A DNA stretch of 64,000 nt, from the NCBI GenBank assembly GCA_045617505.1, contig JAZLIS010000064.1:1-64000 (forward strand), in the 5' to 3' direction. The notes under the pieces are model-generated. The model was given only the letters and a program-made list of their open reading frames with translations, was not told where the DNA came from and did no database searches. How positions within the stretch are numbered: position 1 is the first letter of the stretch; every line of letters begins with the position of its first letter. The DNA is from Cacconaster sp045617505. GTDB lineage: Bacteria > Bacteroidota > Bacteroidia > Bacteroidales > UBA932. The position numbers were made by a program, and so were the translations under genes. Of this stretch, positions 1-7,718 are shown piece after piece.

Positions 1-123
1 AAGTGTACCTACGATGAGACGAAAGTCGGACTTGACGAGCAGGAACTGCTCAGGAAAAAGATTGAACGCACACAGAGGGCTCTTGATAAGCTGAATGCAA
101 GGCTTTCTGCTGCAATGTGTTAA
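1..123 (+). CDS. 3' end of an unidentified gene
   Basis: An open frame runs in from the left edge and stops at TAA 121-123, leaving 40 C-terminal residues. They are rich in Lys, Arg, Glu and Leu and look like the last helix of a coiled coil, ending in Ala-Ala-Met-Cys. Too little is present to name a family. The next gene starts within 20 bases on the same strand, so the two may be co-transcribed. Confidence 0.5.
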   Translation, partial: KCTYDETKVGLDEQELLRKKIERTQRALDKLNARLSAAMC

Positions 124-141
124 AAAATGTTATATAGAAGT

Positions 142-1182
142 ATGAAAATCCGAATTTCAGCACTTGCTTTTCTTCTGCTATCCCTTACACAGATGGCAGA
201 AGCCGGAAACAACTGGATGGCATCCCTGCCGGACAGCACGCTTGTGTGCAATATGACCATCCCCGGCACACACGACACATTCACCTACCGGCTTGACTAT
301 GAATTTGTCACCAAATATTGGTGGCGTACCCAGACATTGGATGTGGCAAGGCAGTTCGATATTGGTATCCGCTGCTTCGATTTCCGTCCTCATTACTTTG
401 ACAATGGGGCTGATTCGTATCTGCAGATATTCCATAACAGAAGAAATTGTATGGTTTCGTTTGACGAGGCTTTCCGTTCGGTGGTTGGCTTTGTCACGGA
501 CAATCCTTCTGAGTTTGCCATAATCTATCTGAACTATGAGACGGGGGACAATGATTCCGACCAGAAGAAAGCAGGGAAAAAGATGCTTGCAGGTATGCTG
601 CTGGATTATCTGGAGGAATTCGGAGAGGAGTCCATCGCCTTTTTCAGACCGGATATCACTCTGGGGGAGATCAGGCACAAGGTGCTTATAGTGTGCAGGG
701 ACAATTATGAAGGTTTCGACCTTCCGTTTGCCGCTTTCATCAATGGATGGGATGATTTCTCCGGTGAGGGGTACCTTTCCACGGGAGGAAAGAAGGAGTC
801 TCCTGGAGTCTGCAGGCTCTACAGTCAGGATTTGTACAGCGTATATGACTGGGATCATTTCCACGAGAAAAGCGAAGCCTTTGACGGATGTTCGGCTGCC
901 TATCTGGCGGATGAAACGTCCTTCCCCTGGTGCATCAACAATGCTTCAGGATATATGGGCCACTCCGAAAGGACATTGAATTACAATGAATTTGCATTCA
1001 AGTCAAATCCTCACGTGATTTCCGTTGCCGACAAAGTGTCGGGAAAGGAAAAAAGAGGTCTCGGCATAGTTATGATGGATTTCGCGGGAGAGAAGGAATT
1101 CGGACTTGTCAGGTATAAAGTGTTCGGGGATGAACTCACCGAAGCGCTTATCGCCGTCAATTTTGCGAATAACCGAAAATAG
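142..1182 (+). CDS. secreted PI-PLC X-domain-like phosphodiesterase
   Basis: This is a 346-residue protein related to bacterial phosphatidylinositol-specific phospholipase C. I start it at the ATG at 142 because the protein then opens with a clean signal peptide (MKIRIS, a Leu/Phe core, then a likely cut after AEA); an in-frame ATG at 127 would add five residues in front. The first catalytic histidine lies in IPGTHDT near residue 41, GIRCFDFRP follows, and the second conserved histidine is in QIFHN near residue 98. In known family members these two histidines act as general base and acid on phosphoinositides or related lipids. Secretion fits a periplasmic or surface lipid-processing role. The true substrate cannot be told from sequence. 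Confidence 0.8.
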   Translation: MKIRISALAFLLLSLTQMAEAGNNWMASLPDSTLVCNMTIPGTHDTFTYRLDYEFVTKYWWRTQTLDVARQFDIGIRCFDFRPHYFDNGADSYLQIFHNRRNCMVSFDEAFRSVVGFVTDNPSEFAIIYLNYETGDNDSDQKKAGKKMLAGMLLDYLEEFGEESIAFFRPDITLGEIRHKVLIVCRDNYEGFDLPFAAFINGWDDFSGEGYLSTGGKKESPGVCRLYSQDLYSVYDWDHFHEKSEAFDGCSAAYLADETSFPWCINNASGYMGHSERTLNYNEFAFKSNPHVISVADKVSGKEKRGLGIVMMDFAGEKEFGLVRYKVFGDELTEALIAVNFANNRK

Positions 1183-1192
1183 AGGTACAAAG

Positions 1193-1224
1193 TTTTTATT
1201 AATCAATAATTTATGTTATATTTG
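1193..1224 (+). promoter_or_regulatory. rpsA promoter (Bacteroidota type)
   Basis: TATATTTG at 1217-1224 is an exact match to the TAnnTTTG -7 box. A T-rich -33 region (GTTTTT, 1192-1197) lies about 19 bases upstream. It sits about 66 bases before the rpsA start codon. Confidence 0.7.
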
Positions 1225-1228
1225 CGTT

Positions 1229-1246
1229 CCCTTCGGTAGCGGAGGG
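1229..1246 (+). promoter_or_regulatory. hairpin at the 5' end of the rpsA leader
   Basis: CCCTTCG (1229-1235) pairs with CGGAGGG (1240-1246) around a GTAG loop; all seven pairs form, one as a G-T wobble. It falls at the expected transcription start. About 44 A/T-rich bases without a Shine-Dalgarno motif separate it from the ATG at 1291. It may stabilise the mRNA or take part in S1 autoregulation; this is inference. Confidence 0.5.
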
Positions 1247-1290
1247 TTTATAAATAATGTTTAACTACTTGTTGTTTAATTAATTACATT

Positions 1291-3150
1291 ATGGAAGAAC
1301 AGAACATCACAATCGCAGAGGAGGAGCCCGTACAGGTTCCCGTTTCTGCAAAGAAGAGAAGCAATGCCTCGGTTGCAAACGACCAGTTTGACTGGGAAGC
1401 ATTTGAAAACGACGGCTTCAGCGAAGCTGACAAAGCCGCGACAGAAGAAAGTTATGCCCAGACTCTCAACCGTGTGAGCGAGAACGAAGTTGTTGAAGGT
1501 ACTGTAGTGGCATTGAACAAGCGTGAAGTCATTGTGAACATCGGCTACAAGAGCGAAGGTGTCATCAGCATCAATGAATTCCGCTATGATCCCGATCTGA
1601 CTGTAGGTCAGAAGGTGGAAGTTTACGTGGAGAACGCTGAGGACAAAAAGGGTCAGCTCATTCTCTCACACAAGCGCGCACGCGCTCTCAAGTCTTGGGA
1701 CAGAGTCAACGAGGCTTGCGAAAAGGACGAAATAGTAAAGGGTTACATCAAGTGCCGCACCAAAGGTGGTATGATTGTCGATGTATTCGGCATCGAGGCA
1801 TTCCTTCCCGGCAGCCAGATTGATGTCAAGCCCATCAGAGACTACGATGTATTCGTAAATAAGACTATGGAATTCAAGATTGTCAAGATAAATCAGGAAT
1901 TCCACAACGTGGTTGTATCCCACAAGGCTCTCATCGAGGCTGAAATCGAAGCCCAGAAGGCTGACATCATCGGAAAGCTCGAGAAAGGCCAGATTCTTGA
2001 GGGAACCGTCAAGAACATCACCTCTTACGGTGTATTCGTCGATCTCGGCGGTGTTGACGGTCTCATCCACATCACTGACCTCAGTTGGGGACGCATCAAC
2101 CACCCCGAAGAGATTATCTCTCTCGACCAGAAGATCAATGTCGTCATTCTTGACTTCGATGATACCAAGAAGCGTATCGCTCTCGGTCTGAAGCAGCTCA
2201 GTCCTCATCCTTGGGATGCTCTTGACGAGAACCTCAAAGTTGGTGACAAAGTTACCGGTAAGGTTGTCGTAATAGCAGATTACGGTGCATTCCTTGAGGT
2301 TCGGCCCGGTGTAGAAGGTCTTATCCACGTATCTGAAATGAGTTGGAGCCTGCACCTGCGCAGTGCACAGGACTTCCTCAAGGTAGGTCAGGAGGTAGAG
2401 GCCGTTATCCTTACCCTCGACCGCGAGGAGCGCAAGATGAGCCTTGGCATCAAGCAGCTCAAACCGGATCCATGGGCAACCATCGCCGAGAAATACCCTA
2501 TCAACAGCAAGCATACCGCAACTGTACGCAATTTCACCAATTTCGGTGTATTCGTCGAACTTGAGGAAGGCGTTGACGGTCTCGTTCATATCAGCGACCT
2601 GAGCTGGACCAGAAAGATCAAACATCCTTCAGAGTTCACTTCAATCGGTGAGCCCCTTGAGGTCGTTGTTCTTGAGGTGGATCAGGACAACCGCCGTCTC
2701 AGCCTCGGCCACAAGCAGCTTGAAGAGAATCCTTGGGACGGATATGAAAATATCTATTCAGTAGGTTCCGTCCATGAAGGTACAGTTTCCGCTCTCGTCG
2801 AGAAGGGTGCTACCGTGACTCTTCAGGAAGGTCTTGAGGGCTTCTGTTCAACCAAGAACCTTGTCAAGGAGGACGGTACTTCAGCAAAACAGGGCGAGAC
2901 CCTTGAGTTCAAGATCGTTGAGTTCAACAAGTCAAGCAAGAAAATCATCCTTTCCCACAGCCGCCTGTTTGAAGAGGCACGCAGGGAAGAGGCCGTGAAA
3001 GTTGCCAAGGAGAAGGAGTCAGAGGCCAGTTCAACTCACAAAGCTGTCAAGAAGCTGAAAGAGAATCTGGAAAAGACCACTCTCGGTGACATTTCAGAAC
3101 TAGCCGACCTCAAGAGCAAGCTTGACGCTGAAGCAAAAGAGGCTGAATAG
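1291..3150 (+). CDS. rpsA: 30S ribosomal protein S1
   Basis: The 619-residue protein has six consecutive S1 (OB-fold) RNA-binding repeats, at about residues 62-125, 145-210, 230-298, 315-388, 400-475 and 490-555. Repeats 3 to 5 are the most alike and carry the pattern G-x-F-V-x-L ... G-L-(I/V)-H-x-S. An acidic N-terminal extension of about 60 residues and a Lys/Glu-rich C-terminal tail flank them, the usual Bacteroidota layout. S1 binds mRNA on the small subunit and helps initiation, which matters in a lineage that largely lacks Shine-Dalgarno sequences. Its TAG stop overlaps the GTG start of rnz by one base, so the genes are coupled. Confidence 0.97.
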   Translation: MEEQNITIAEEEPVQVPVSAKKRSNASVANDQFDWEAFENDGFSEADKAATEESYAQTLNRVSENEVVEGTVVALNKREVIVNIGYKSEGVISINEFRYDPDLTVGQKVEVYVENAEDKKGQLILSHKRARALKSWDRVNEACEKDEIVKGYIKCRTKGGMIVDVFGIEAFLPGSQIDVKPIRDYDVFVNKTMEFKIVKINQEFHNVVVSHKALIEAEIEAQKADIIGKLEKGQILEGTVKNITSYGVFVDLGGVDGLIHITDLSWGRINHPEEIISLDQKINVVILDFDDTKKRIALGLKQLSPHPWDALDENLKVGDKVTGKVVVIADYGAFLEVRPGVEGLIHVSEMSWSLHLRSAQDFLKVGQEVEAVILTLDREERKMSLGIKQLKPDPWATIAEKYPINSKHTATVRNFTNFGVFVELEEGVDGLVHISDLSWTRKIKHPSEFTSIGEPLEVVVLEVDQDNRRLSLGHKQLEENPWDGYENIYSVGSVHEGTVSALVEKGATVTLQEGLEGFCSTKNLVKEDGTSAKQGETLEFKIVEFNKSSKKIILSHSRLFEEARREEAVKVAKEKESEASSTHKAVKKLKENLEKTTLGDISELADLKSKLDAEAKEAE

Positions 3151-3950
3151 TGAATTTTTCGCTTACAACACTTGGTACGGCTTCGGCCAAGCCAATTGTC
3201 AATCAACATCAGAGCGCCCATGTAGTCAATATGCACGGGCGTCTCTTTTTGATTGACTGCGGTGAGGGCACACAGGTCCAGCTGTCCAGATACGGAATAT
3301 CCAAAGGGAGGATTGACAATATACTGATATCACACCTTCACGGTGACCATCTTTTCGGGATATTCGGTCTTCTCTCGACAATGGCTATGGAGGGCCGGGT
3401 TGCACCTCTCTACATCTATGCCCCGCGGGATTTCAGTTCTGTGCTCAGATTCTTTCTTGCCCATTTCGGTGAAGGGGTGAAATTTGAAATTAACCATATT
3501 CCCCTGAAATCCGGAGAACCTGAGGAGATAATTCAGCTTCACAACTGTCACGTATGGGCCTTCCCTCTCAACCACAGGATAGACTGCTACGGGTTCAGGA
3601 TAGTTTATCACAGAAAACCCCGGCACGAAGGTGAATCAGAGGTTTGCAAATCAATCGCGTATTGTTCCGACACAGCGCCATTTGAGCGTGAGATGGAATG
3701 GTTGAAGGGCGTAAATCTGCTTTTCCACGACTCCACTTATGCTGATGACAATCTGATTCTGGCTGAAAAAATGTTCCATTCCACATCCCGTCAGGCTGCA
3801 ACCATAGCTGTCGGAGCAGGTGTGGGAAAACTTGTCCTTGGGCATTTTTCATCACGATACAAAGACTTTGGTGTACTTCTTGCTCAAGCGAGGGAGGTTT
3901 TTCCGGAGACATATCTCGCTGAAGAGGGAAAGACATTTGAGATTATATGA
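3150..3950 (+). CDS. rnz: ribonuclease Z
   Basis: RNase Z is a zinc-dependent metallo-beta-lactamase-fold endonuclease that trims tRNA 3' trailers. The 266-residue protein has DCGEGTQVQL near residue 32, the zinc motif HLHGDHLFG near residue 58, SDT and HDSTYA in the second half, and a late ligand in LGHFSSRY. It is somewhat shorter than the roughly 300-residue family average, mainly in loop regions, but no catalytic motif is missing. The start is GTG at 3150, inside the rpsA stop codon. The stop overlaps the protease start by four bases (ATGA), which supports an rpsA-rnz-protease operon. Confidence 0.93.
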   Translation: MNFSLTTLGTASAKPIVNQHQSAHVVNMHGRLFLIDCGEGTQVQLSRYGISKGRIDNILISHLHGDHLFGIFGLLSTMAMEGRVAPLYIYAPRDFSSVLRFFLAHFGEGVKFEINHIPLKSGEPEEIIQLHNCHVWAFPLNHRIDCYGFRIVYHRKPRHEGESEVCKSIAYCSDTAPFEREMEWLKGVNLLFHDSTYADDNLILAEKMFHSTSRQAATIAVGAGVGKLVLGHFSSRYKDFGVLLAQAREVFPETYLAEEGKTFEII

Positions 3951-5548
3951 AATTTTTCAAGCTTATTTTAACGGTACTCCTTACCGTTTCCGGATTCAAT
4001 GCCGCCGCGCAGCAGAACGCCAATGACGTAATGCAGAACGTGGAGCGTTTTGGCCGTCTTATTCTGTATCTGCACAACAGTTATGTAGATACAGTGGATG
4101 CCGATGCACTCACGGATGCTGCAATAAAGGATGTATTGGAGCGTCTTGACCCCCATTCCGTCTTCATCCCCAAGGAAGAGGTGCAGGAGACTAATGAGCC
4201 ATTGACCGGCTCCTTTGAAGGGATAGGGATTGAATTTGCGGTGATCAATGATACTTTGAGTGTCCAGAATGTCATAATAGGCGGCCCGTCCGAGGCTGTC
4301 GGTCTGATGGCCGGAGACAAGATAGTCGCTGTTGACGGAGAGAACATAGCGGGAGTGAACATTACTACAGAAGGCGTTCGCAAACGTCTTCGCGGACCGC
4401 GGGGCACCAGAGCGGAACTGATTGTACACCGTTCCGGAGTGAAGGACCCGTTGGATTTTACTATCGTCAGGGACAGGATACCCTTGAACAGCATAGATGC
4501 AGCATACTGTCCGCAGCCGGATGTGCTGTATGTCAAACTCAGCCGTTTTGCCCAGAACTCCATTTGGGAATTCATAGAAGTTCTAAAGGGACTGGAACGG
4601 ATGCCAAAGGGAATGATTATTGACCTTCGAGGCAATGGGGGCGGGTATATGCAGGTTTCGTTGATGTTGGCCGATATTTTTCTTGAGAAAGGGCAGACAA
4701 TACTCTTTACCGAAGGTTTGCACAGCCCTGTGCGTTACGAAAGTGCAAGCGGCAACGGTTTCTATAAGAAAGGGGCCCTTGTTGTTCTGGTGGATGAGGA
4801 GAGCGCTTCCGCAAGTGAAATCTTTGCCGGTGCGATGCAGGATTGGGACAGGGGAGTGATCATCGGGAGAAGAACTTTCGGGAAAGGCCTTGTCCAGCAG
4901 CAGTTCCCTCTTTCCGACGGTTCGCAGATAAGGCTGACAGTTTCAAGGTATCATACTCCCTCCGGAAGAGTGATTCAGACACCGTATGAGAATGGTCACA
5001 GAACCGAGTATTATGACAAATTGAATGAACGGTACAGACACGGGGAGCTCTTTAGCAGGGATTCCATTCAGTTCCCCGATTCATTGAAATATTCTACAAA
5101 GAAACTCGGACGTACCGTTTATGGGGGTGGTGGGATAATGCCGGACATATTCATCCCGAGCGATACGGCCGGTGTTAACGATTATTTCTCTGCAGTGATA
5201 AGGAAAGGGTATCTCACGGAATATGCAAATCAGTTCATAGACAGGCACAGGTCTGAAATAGTCGTGGAAGGCCGTTCTTTTGAGGATTTCTACAAGGCTT
5301 ATGACGATTTCGGCAGGGATGCCCTGTCCGGACTGGTCGATTTCTGCAGAACCAGAGGTCTTGAGCCTTCCGGTTTCCAATTGCAGGAGTGCAGCAGATT
5401 GCTTGATACCAGATTGAAAGCTCTGATAGCCAGAGCCGCTTTCAATACCACCGGCTATTACAGGATTATCAACAGGGAAGAGGATCCGGCATTTGACAAG
5501 GCTCTGGAGGTTATTTCTTCCTGGAATGAGCCTTTTCCCTCTCTTTAG
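3947..5548 (+). CDS. S41-family C-terminal processing protease
   Basis: This 533-residue exported serine protease of the CtpA/Prc type opens with a signal peptide (MKFFKLILTVLLTVSGFNAAAQ), then an N-terminal helical segment and a PDZ domain at about residues 85-165 that would select C-terminal peptides. The S41 core follows. The nucleophilic serine is in SASASEIFAG near residue 288 and the general-base lysine in FGKGLVQQQ near residue 312, so the Ser-Lys dyad is intact. About 150 C-terminal residues form a mixed helical tail. It is expected in the periplasm. The last 38 bases overlap the end of mltG on the other strand. Confidence 0.92.
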   Translation: MKFFKLILTVLLTVSGFNAAAQQNANDVMQNVERFGRLILYLHNSYVDTVDADALTDAAIKDVLERLDPHSVFIPKEEVQETNEPLTGSFEGIGIEFAVINDTLSVQNVIIGGPSEAVGLMAGDKIVAVDGENIAGVNITTEGVRKRLRGPRGTRAELIVHRSGVKDPLDFTIVRDRIPLNSIDAAYCPQPDVLYVKLSRFAQNSIWEFIEVLKGLERMPKGMIIDLRGNGGGYMQVSLMLADIFLEKGQTILFTEGLHSPVRYESASGNGFYKKGALVVLVDEESASASEIFAGAMQDWDRGVIIGRRTFGKGLVQQQFPLSDGSQIRLTVSRYHTPSGRVIQTPYENGHRTEYYDKLNERYRHGELFSRDSIQFPDSLKYSTKKLGRTVYGGGGIMPDIFIPSDTAGVNDYFSAVIRKGYLTEYANQFIDRHRSEIVVEGRSFEDFYKAYDDFGRDALSGLVDFCRTRGLEPSGFQLQECSRLLDTRLKALIARAAFNTTGYYRIINREEDPAFDKALEVISSWNEPFPSL

Positions 5549-6572
5549 CGTTCAAGGCTCTGTGATAGGCTCTGGCATTTGCCATATGGCCTGACAGCGT
5601 TGATGCGAAGTTGTGCTGTCCGTCGAATGTCTCCCTTGCACAGAAATAGATGTAATTGTGGTGCTGATAATTCAGCACGGCATCGATGGCTGCTATGGGG
5701 GGCATTGTAATGGGTCCGGGAGGAAGCCCTCTGTGGATATATGTGTTGTAAGGTGATTCGACTTTCAGGTGTTTGTTCAACACTCTTGTTATTCCTTTCT
5801 GTTTAAGGGCATATTTGACAGTGGGATCGGCTTGGAGGGGAATGCCTTTACGAAGCCGGTTGATATATACTCCGGCAATCGTGGGCATTTCAGGTTTGTG
5901 CTTTGTCTCTTCTATGATTATTGCGGCAAGCGTACTGACCTCCTTCTGTGTCATTCCTGCAGCCCTGGCTTTCTCCTTTCTTTTCTCTGTCCAGAACGAC
6001 TCATATTCCTGATGCATCCTTTCCGTGAATTTCTCGGGGGATATTGTCCAATAGAACTGATAGGTATCCGGTATGAACATTCCGATGAAACTTTCCTCCT
6101 CGAATCCGTAACCGCGCATTATTTCAGGGTCTTTCAGCACTTTTACGAAACTTGCGGAATCTGCTTCAAACTGTTTTCCCAGAATCGAGGCGAAAGATTC
6201 CATAGAGCGGATGTAACCGTTGAAAGAGATATTGACAGGCTTCTGCCATCCGTTCGCAATCATTCTGACAATATCCTTGTTGGACATTACGGTATCGAAA
6301 GTATAGTAGCCGGGTTTGAAGGATTCAGCCAGTTTCAGGTGGTCCGCGGCTCTGCGGAATGTTTTCATATCCGCCAGCTGACCGCTCTGCTCAACTGCCT
6401 TCAGGATATCTTCATAATTGAAACTGCGATAAATCTTGAGAGGGGATGCCTCTTCGGTAAGGAGAATATTGTTGGCATAGAAAGTCCTGTAGTAGTTATA
6501 CGCGACTGCGGCTCCGGTCAGGACCAAAGCAATCACTATTGAACCGACGATGATTTTTGTCCTTTTTTTCAT
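5511..6572 (-). CDS. mltG: endolytic murein transglycosylase MltG
   Basis: MltG cuts nascent glycan strands at the inner membrane and so sets peptidoglycan chain length. The 353-residue protein has one N-terminal membrane anchor (about residues 7-26), a short linker and the YceG/MltG catalytic domain. The catalytic glutamate lies in the run AAIIIEETKHKPEMPTIAG, followed by the family signature VYINRL and later YNTYIHRGLPPGPI. Its start overlaps the end of the upstream glucosaminidase gene by four bases, so two peptidoglycan-acting enzymes form one operon. Its 3' end overlaps the S41 protease gene tail to tail. Confidence 0.94.
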   Translation of the reverse strand: MKKRTKIIVGSIVIALVLTGAAVAYNYYRTFYANNILLTEEASPLKIYRSFNYEDILKAVEQSGQLADMKTFRRAADHLKLAESFKPGYYTFDTVMSNKDIVRMIANGWQKPVNISFNGYIRSMESFASILGKQFEADSASFVKVLKDPEIMRGYGFEEESFIGMFIPDTYQFYWTISPEKFTERMHQEYESFWTEKRKEKARAAGMTQKEVSTLAAIIIEETKHKPEMPTIAGVYINRLRKGIPLQADPTVKYALKQKGITRVLNKHLKVESPYNTYIHRGLPPGPITMPPIAAIDAVLNYQHHNYIYFCARETFDGQHNFASTLSGHMANARAYHRALNAKEREKAHSRKK

Positions 6573-7528
6573 TTACGCGCTTTAAGATATATCATTTCAC
6601 CGGGCTCGGGTTCCTGCCCCTGTGACATATTGTTATATGTGTACAGATATTTCAATTGGATGGCATATTTCTGTGAAATGCTGTGCATTGTTTCACCCTC
6701 CTCCACGACGTGTTTGTCAAGATATCTTGCACTTTCCTTCTTTTTCTTTTCAAGATAGACAACAGTCCCGGCAGGTATGTCGCAGTTGCGTTTGATGTCA
6801 TTGAACCTCATCAGTTCACGGTTGAACAGATTGTATTCTTTGGCAAGGGAGCGGAAAGAGTCTTTTCCGTTTGCGACGATGAATGCCACCCCGTTCTGTT
6901 CCCGGACTTCCCTGTCGAGAGATATTCTGAAAAGAGGACTGTCGCTTGTCGGTTTGAGCACAAAACTGGCTGCGGACTGGGTCGGTGTGGGTGGAATCTC
7001 TTCTGCCTGCGTCTCTGTCAGAATGTCATATCGGGCCAGATTGTTCTCTTCGATGATTTTTATCAGTCTCTTGGCATAGTCCGGCGCCGTGGCATATCCG
7101 GCGGCTTTCAGACCATATGCCCAGCCCTTATAGTCCGTCCTGTCAAGGTCGAAAAGAGATGCGTAACGTCTGCTGTATCTGAGAAAATCACCGTGGTCGC
7201 GGTATGATTCTTCAGCATCGGAATATTTCCGGAAACATTCACCCTTTGCATCGTCATCCTCGTGGATGGTCTTTCCTTTCCAACCGTGGCACTTGATTCC
7301 GAAATGGTTGTTCCCCTCCACGGCCAGACGGCTGTTGCCGTCTCCGCTTTCAAGACACCCCTGAGCAAGTGTTATGCTTGCGGGGATTCCTGTCTCCATC
7401 ATCTGCTTGATGGCCGTATCCTTGTATCTGGCAATGTATTCGCTCCGGCTCATACGTGATGTCTCCGCTTCAAGGTACAATGCTGTGAGCATCAGCGCTG
7501 CGGCGGCTATGAAAAGTCTGATTTTCAT
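6569..7528 (-). CDS. secreted glucosaminidase (GH73-like) with LysM repeats
   Basis: This is a 319-residue cell-wall hydrolase. After a signal peptide (MKIRLFIAAAALMLTALYLEA) comes a GH73/FlgJ-type N-acetylglucosaminidase domain at about residues 30-170. The catalytic glutamate is in LAQGCLESGDG, and NHFGIKCH, DYAKRL and YGLKAAGYAT are also typical. The C-terminal 120 residues hold two LysM peptidoglycan-binding modules, the second reading VEEGETMHSISQKYAIQLKYLY. It would cut between GlcNAc and MurNAc in the periplasm. It is transcribed with mltG. The SRP RNA lies about 35 bases upstream on the same strand and ends in a T-rich terminator, so this operon should have its own promoter; I do not see a clear one. 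Confidence 0.9.
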   Translation of the reverse strand: MKIRLFIAAAALMLTALYLEAETSRMSRSEYIARYKDTAIKQMMETGIPASITLAQGCLESGDGNSRLAVEGNNHFGIKCHGWKGKTIHEDDDAKGECFRKYSDAEESYRDHGDFLRYSRRYASLFDLDRTDYKGWAYGLKAAGYATAPDYAKRLIKIIEENNLARYDILTETQAEEIPPTPTQSAASFVLKPTSDSPLFRISLDREVREQNGVAFIVANGKDSFRSLAKEYNLFNRELMRFNDIKRNCDIPAGTVVYLEKKKKESARYLDKHVVEEGETMHSISQKYAIQLKYLYTYNNMSQGQEPEPGEMIYLKARK

Positions 7529-7561
7529 TCGTTATATTTTTGGAGCCTGTTTTGAAAGAAA

Positions 7562-7664
7562 AAAGGGTAAGCTTGATATATCGCACCGCTACAACCACTT
7601 ACCCTTGCTGCCTTCCGGCCCTGGGGGAGTTCAGTGGGAGCTGGTCGTATATGACTTACCCCAG
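7562..7664 (-). ncRNA. ffs: signal recognition particle RNA (small bacterial type)
   Basis: The minus strand contains the SRP helix 8 signature: GGGCCGGAAGGCAGCAAGGG, spanning 7604-7623. The ends pair as GGGTAAG (5') with CTTACCC (3'), giving a single hairpin RNA of about 100 bases, as expected for Gram-negative SRP RNA. The 3' arm runs straight into TTTTTT, an intrinsic terminator. The RNA scaffolds Ffh for co-translational membrane targeting; its receptor gene ftsY is elsewhere in this window at 25,690. Confidence 0.93.
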
Positions 7665-7666
7665 TG

Positions 7667-7674
7667 CAAATATA
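7667..7674 (-). promoter_or_regulatory. SRP RNA promoter -7 box
   Basis: On the minus strand TATATTTG lies two to three bases before the paired 5' end of the SRP RNA, exactly matching TAnnTTTG. It is back to back with the mnmA promoter within about 50 bases. Confidence 0.65.
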
Positions 7675-7705
7675 GTAACTTTTTCCGATTATCGAAGATA
7701 TTTTC

Positions 7706-7713
7706 TAATTTTG
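7706..7713 (+). promoter_or_regulatory. mnmA promoter -7 box, possibly giving a leaderless mRNA
   Basis: TAATTTTG matches TAnnTTTG and ends only five bases before the mnmA ATG at 7719. The start of transcription would fall on or next to the start codon. The -33 element is not clear. Confidence 0.5.
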
Positions 7714-7718
7714 CCCGT

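Noticed and set aside
1666..2625. A 319-codon open frame antisense to rpsA
   Set aside because: It mirrors strongly coding sense codons, has no recognisable domain, promoter or start context, and crosses several S1 repeats.
7374..7718. N-terminal extension of mnmA
   Set aside because: The extension runs through the SRP RNA and its promoter and lacks any homology; MnmA begins at 7,719 with the PP-loop at the expected distance.
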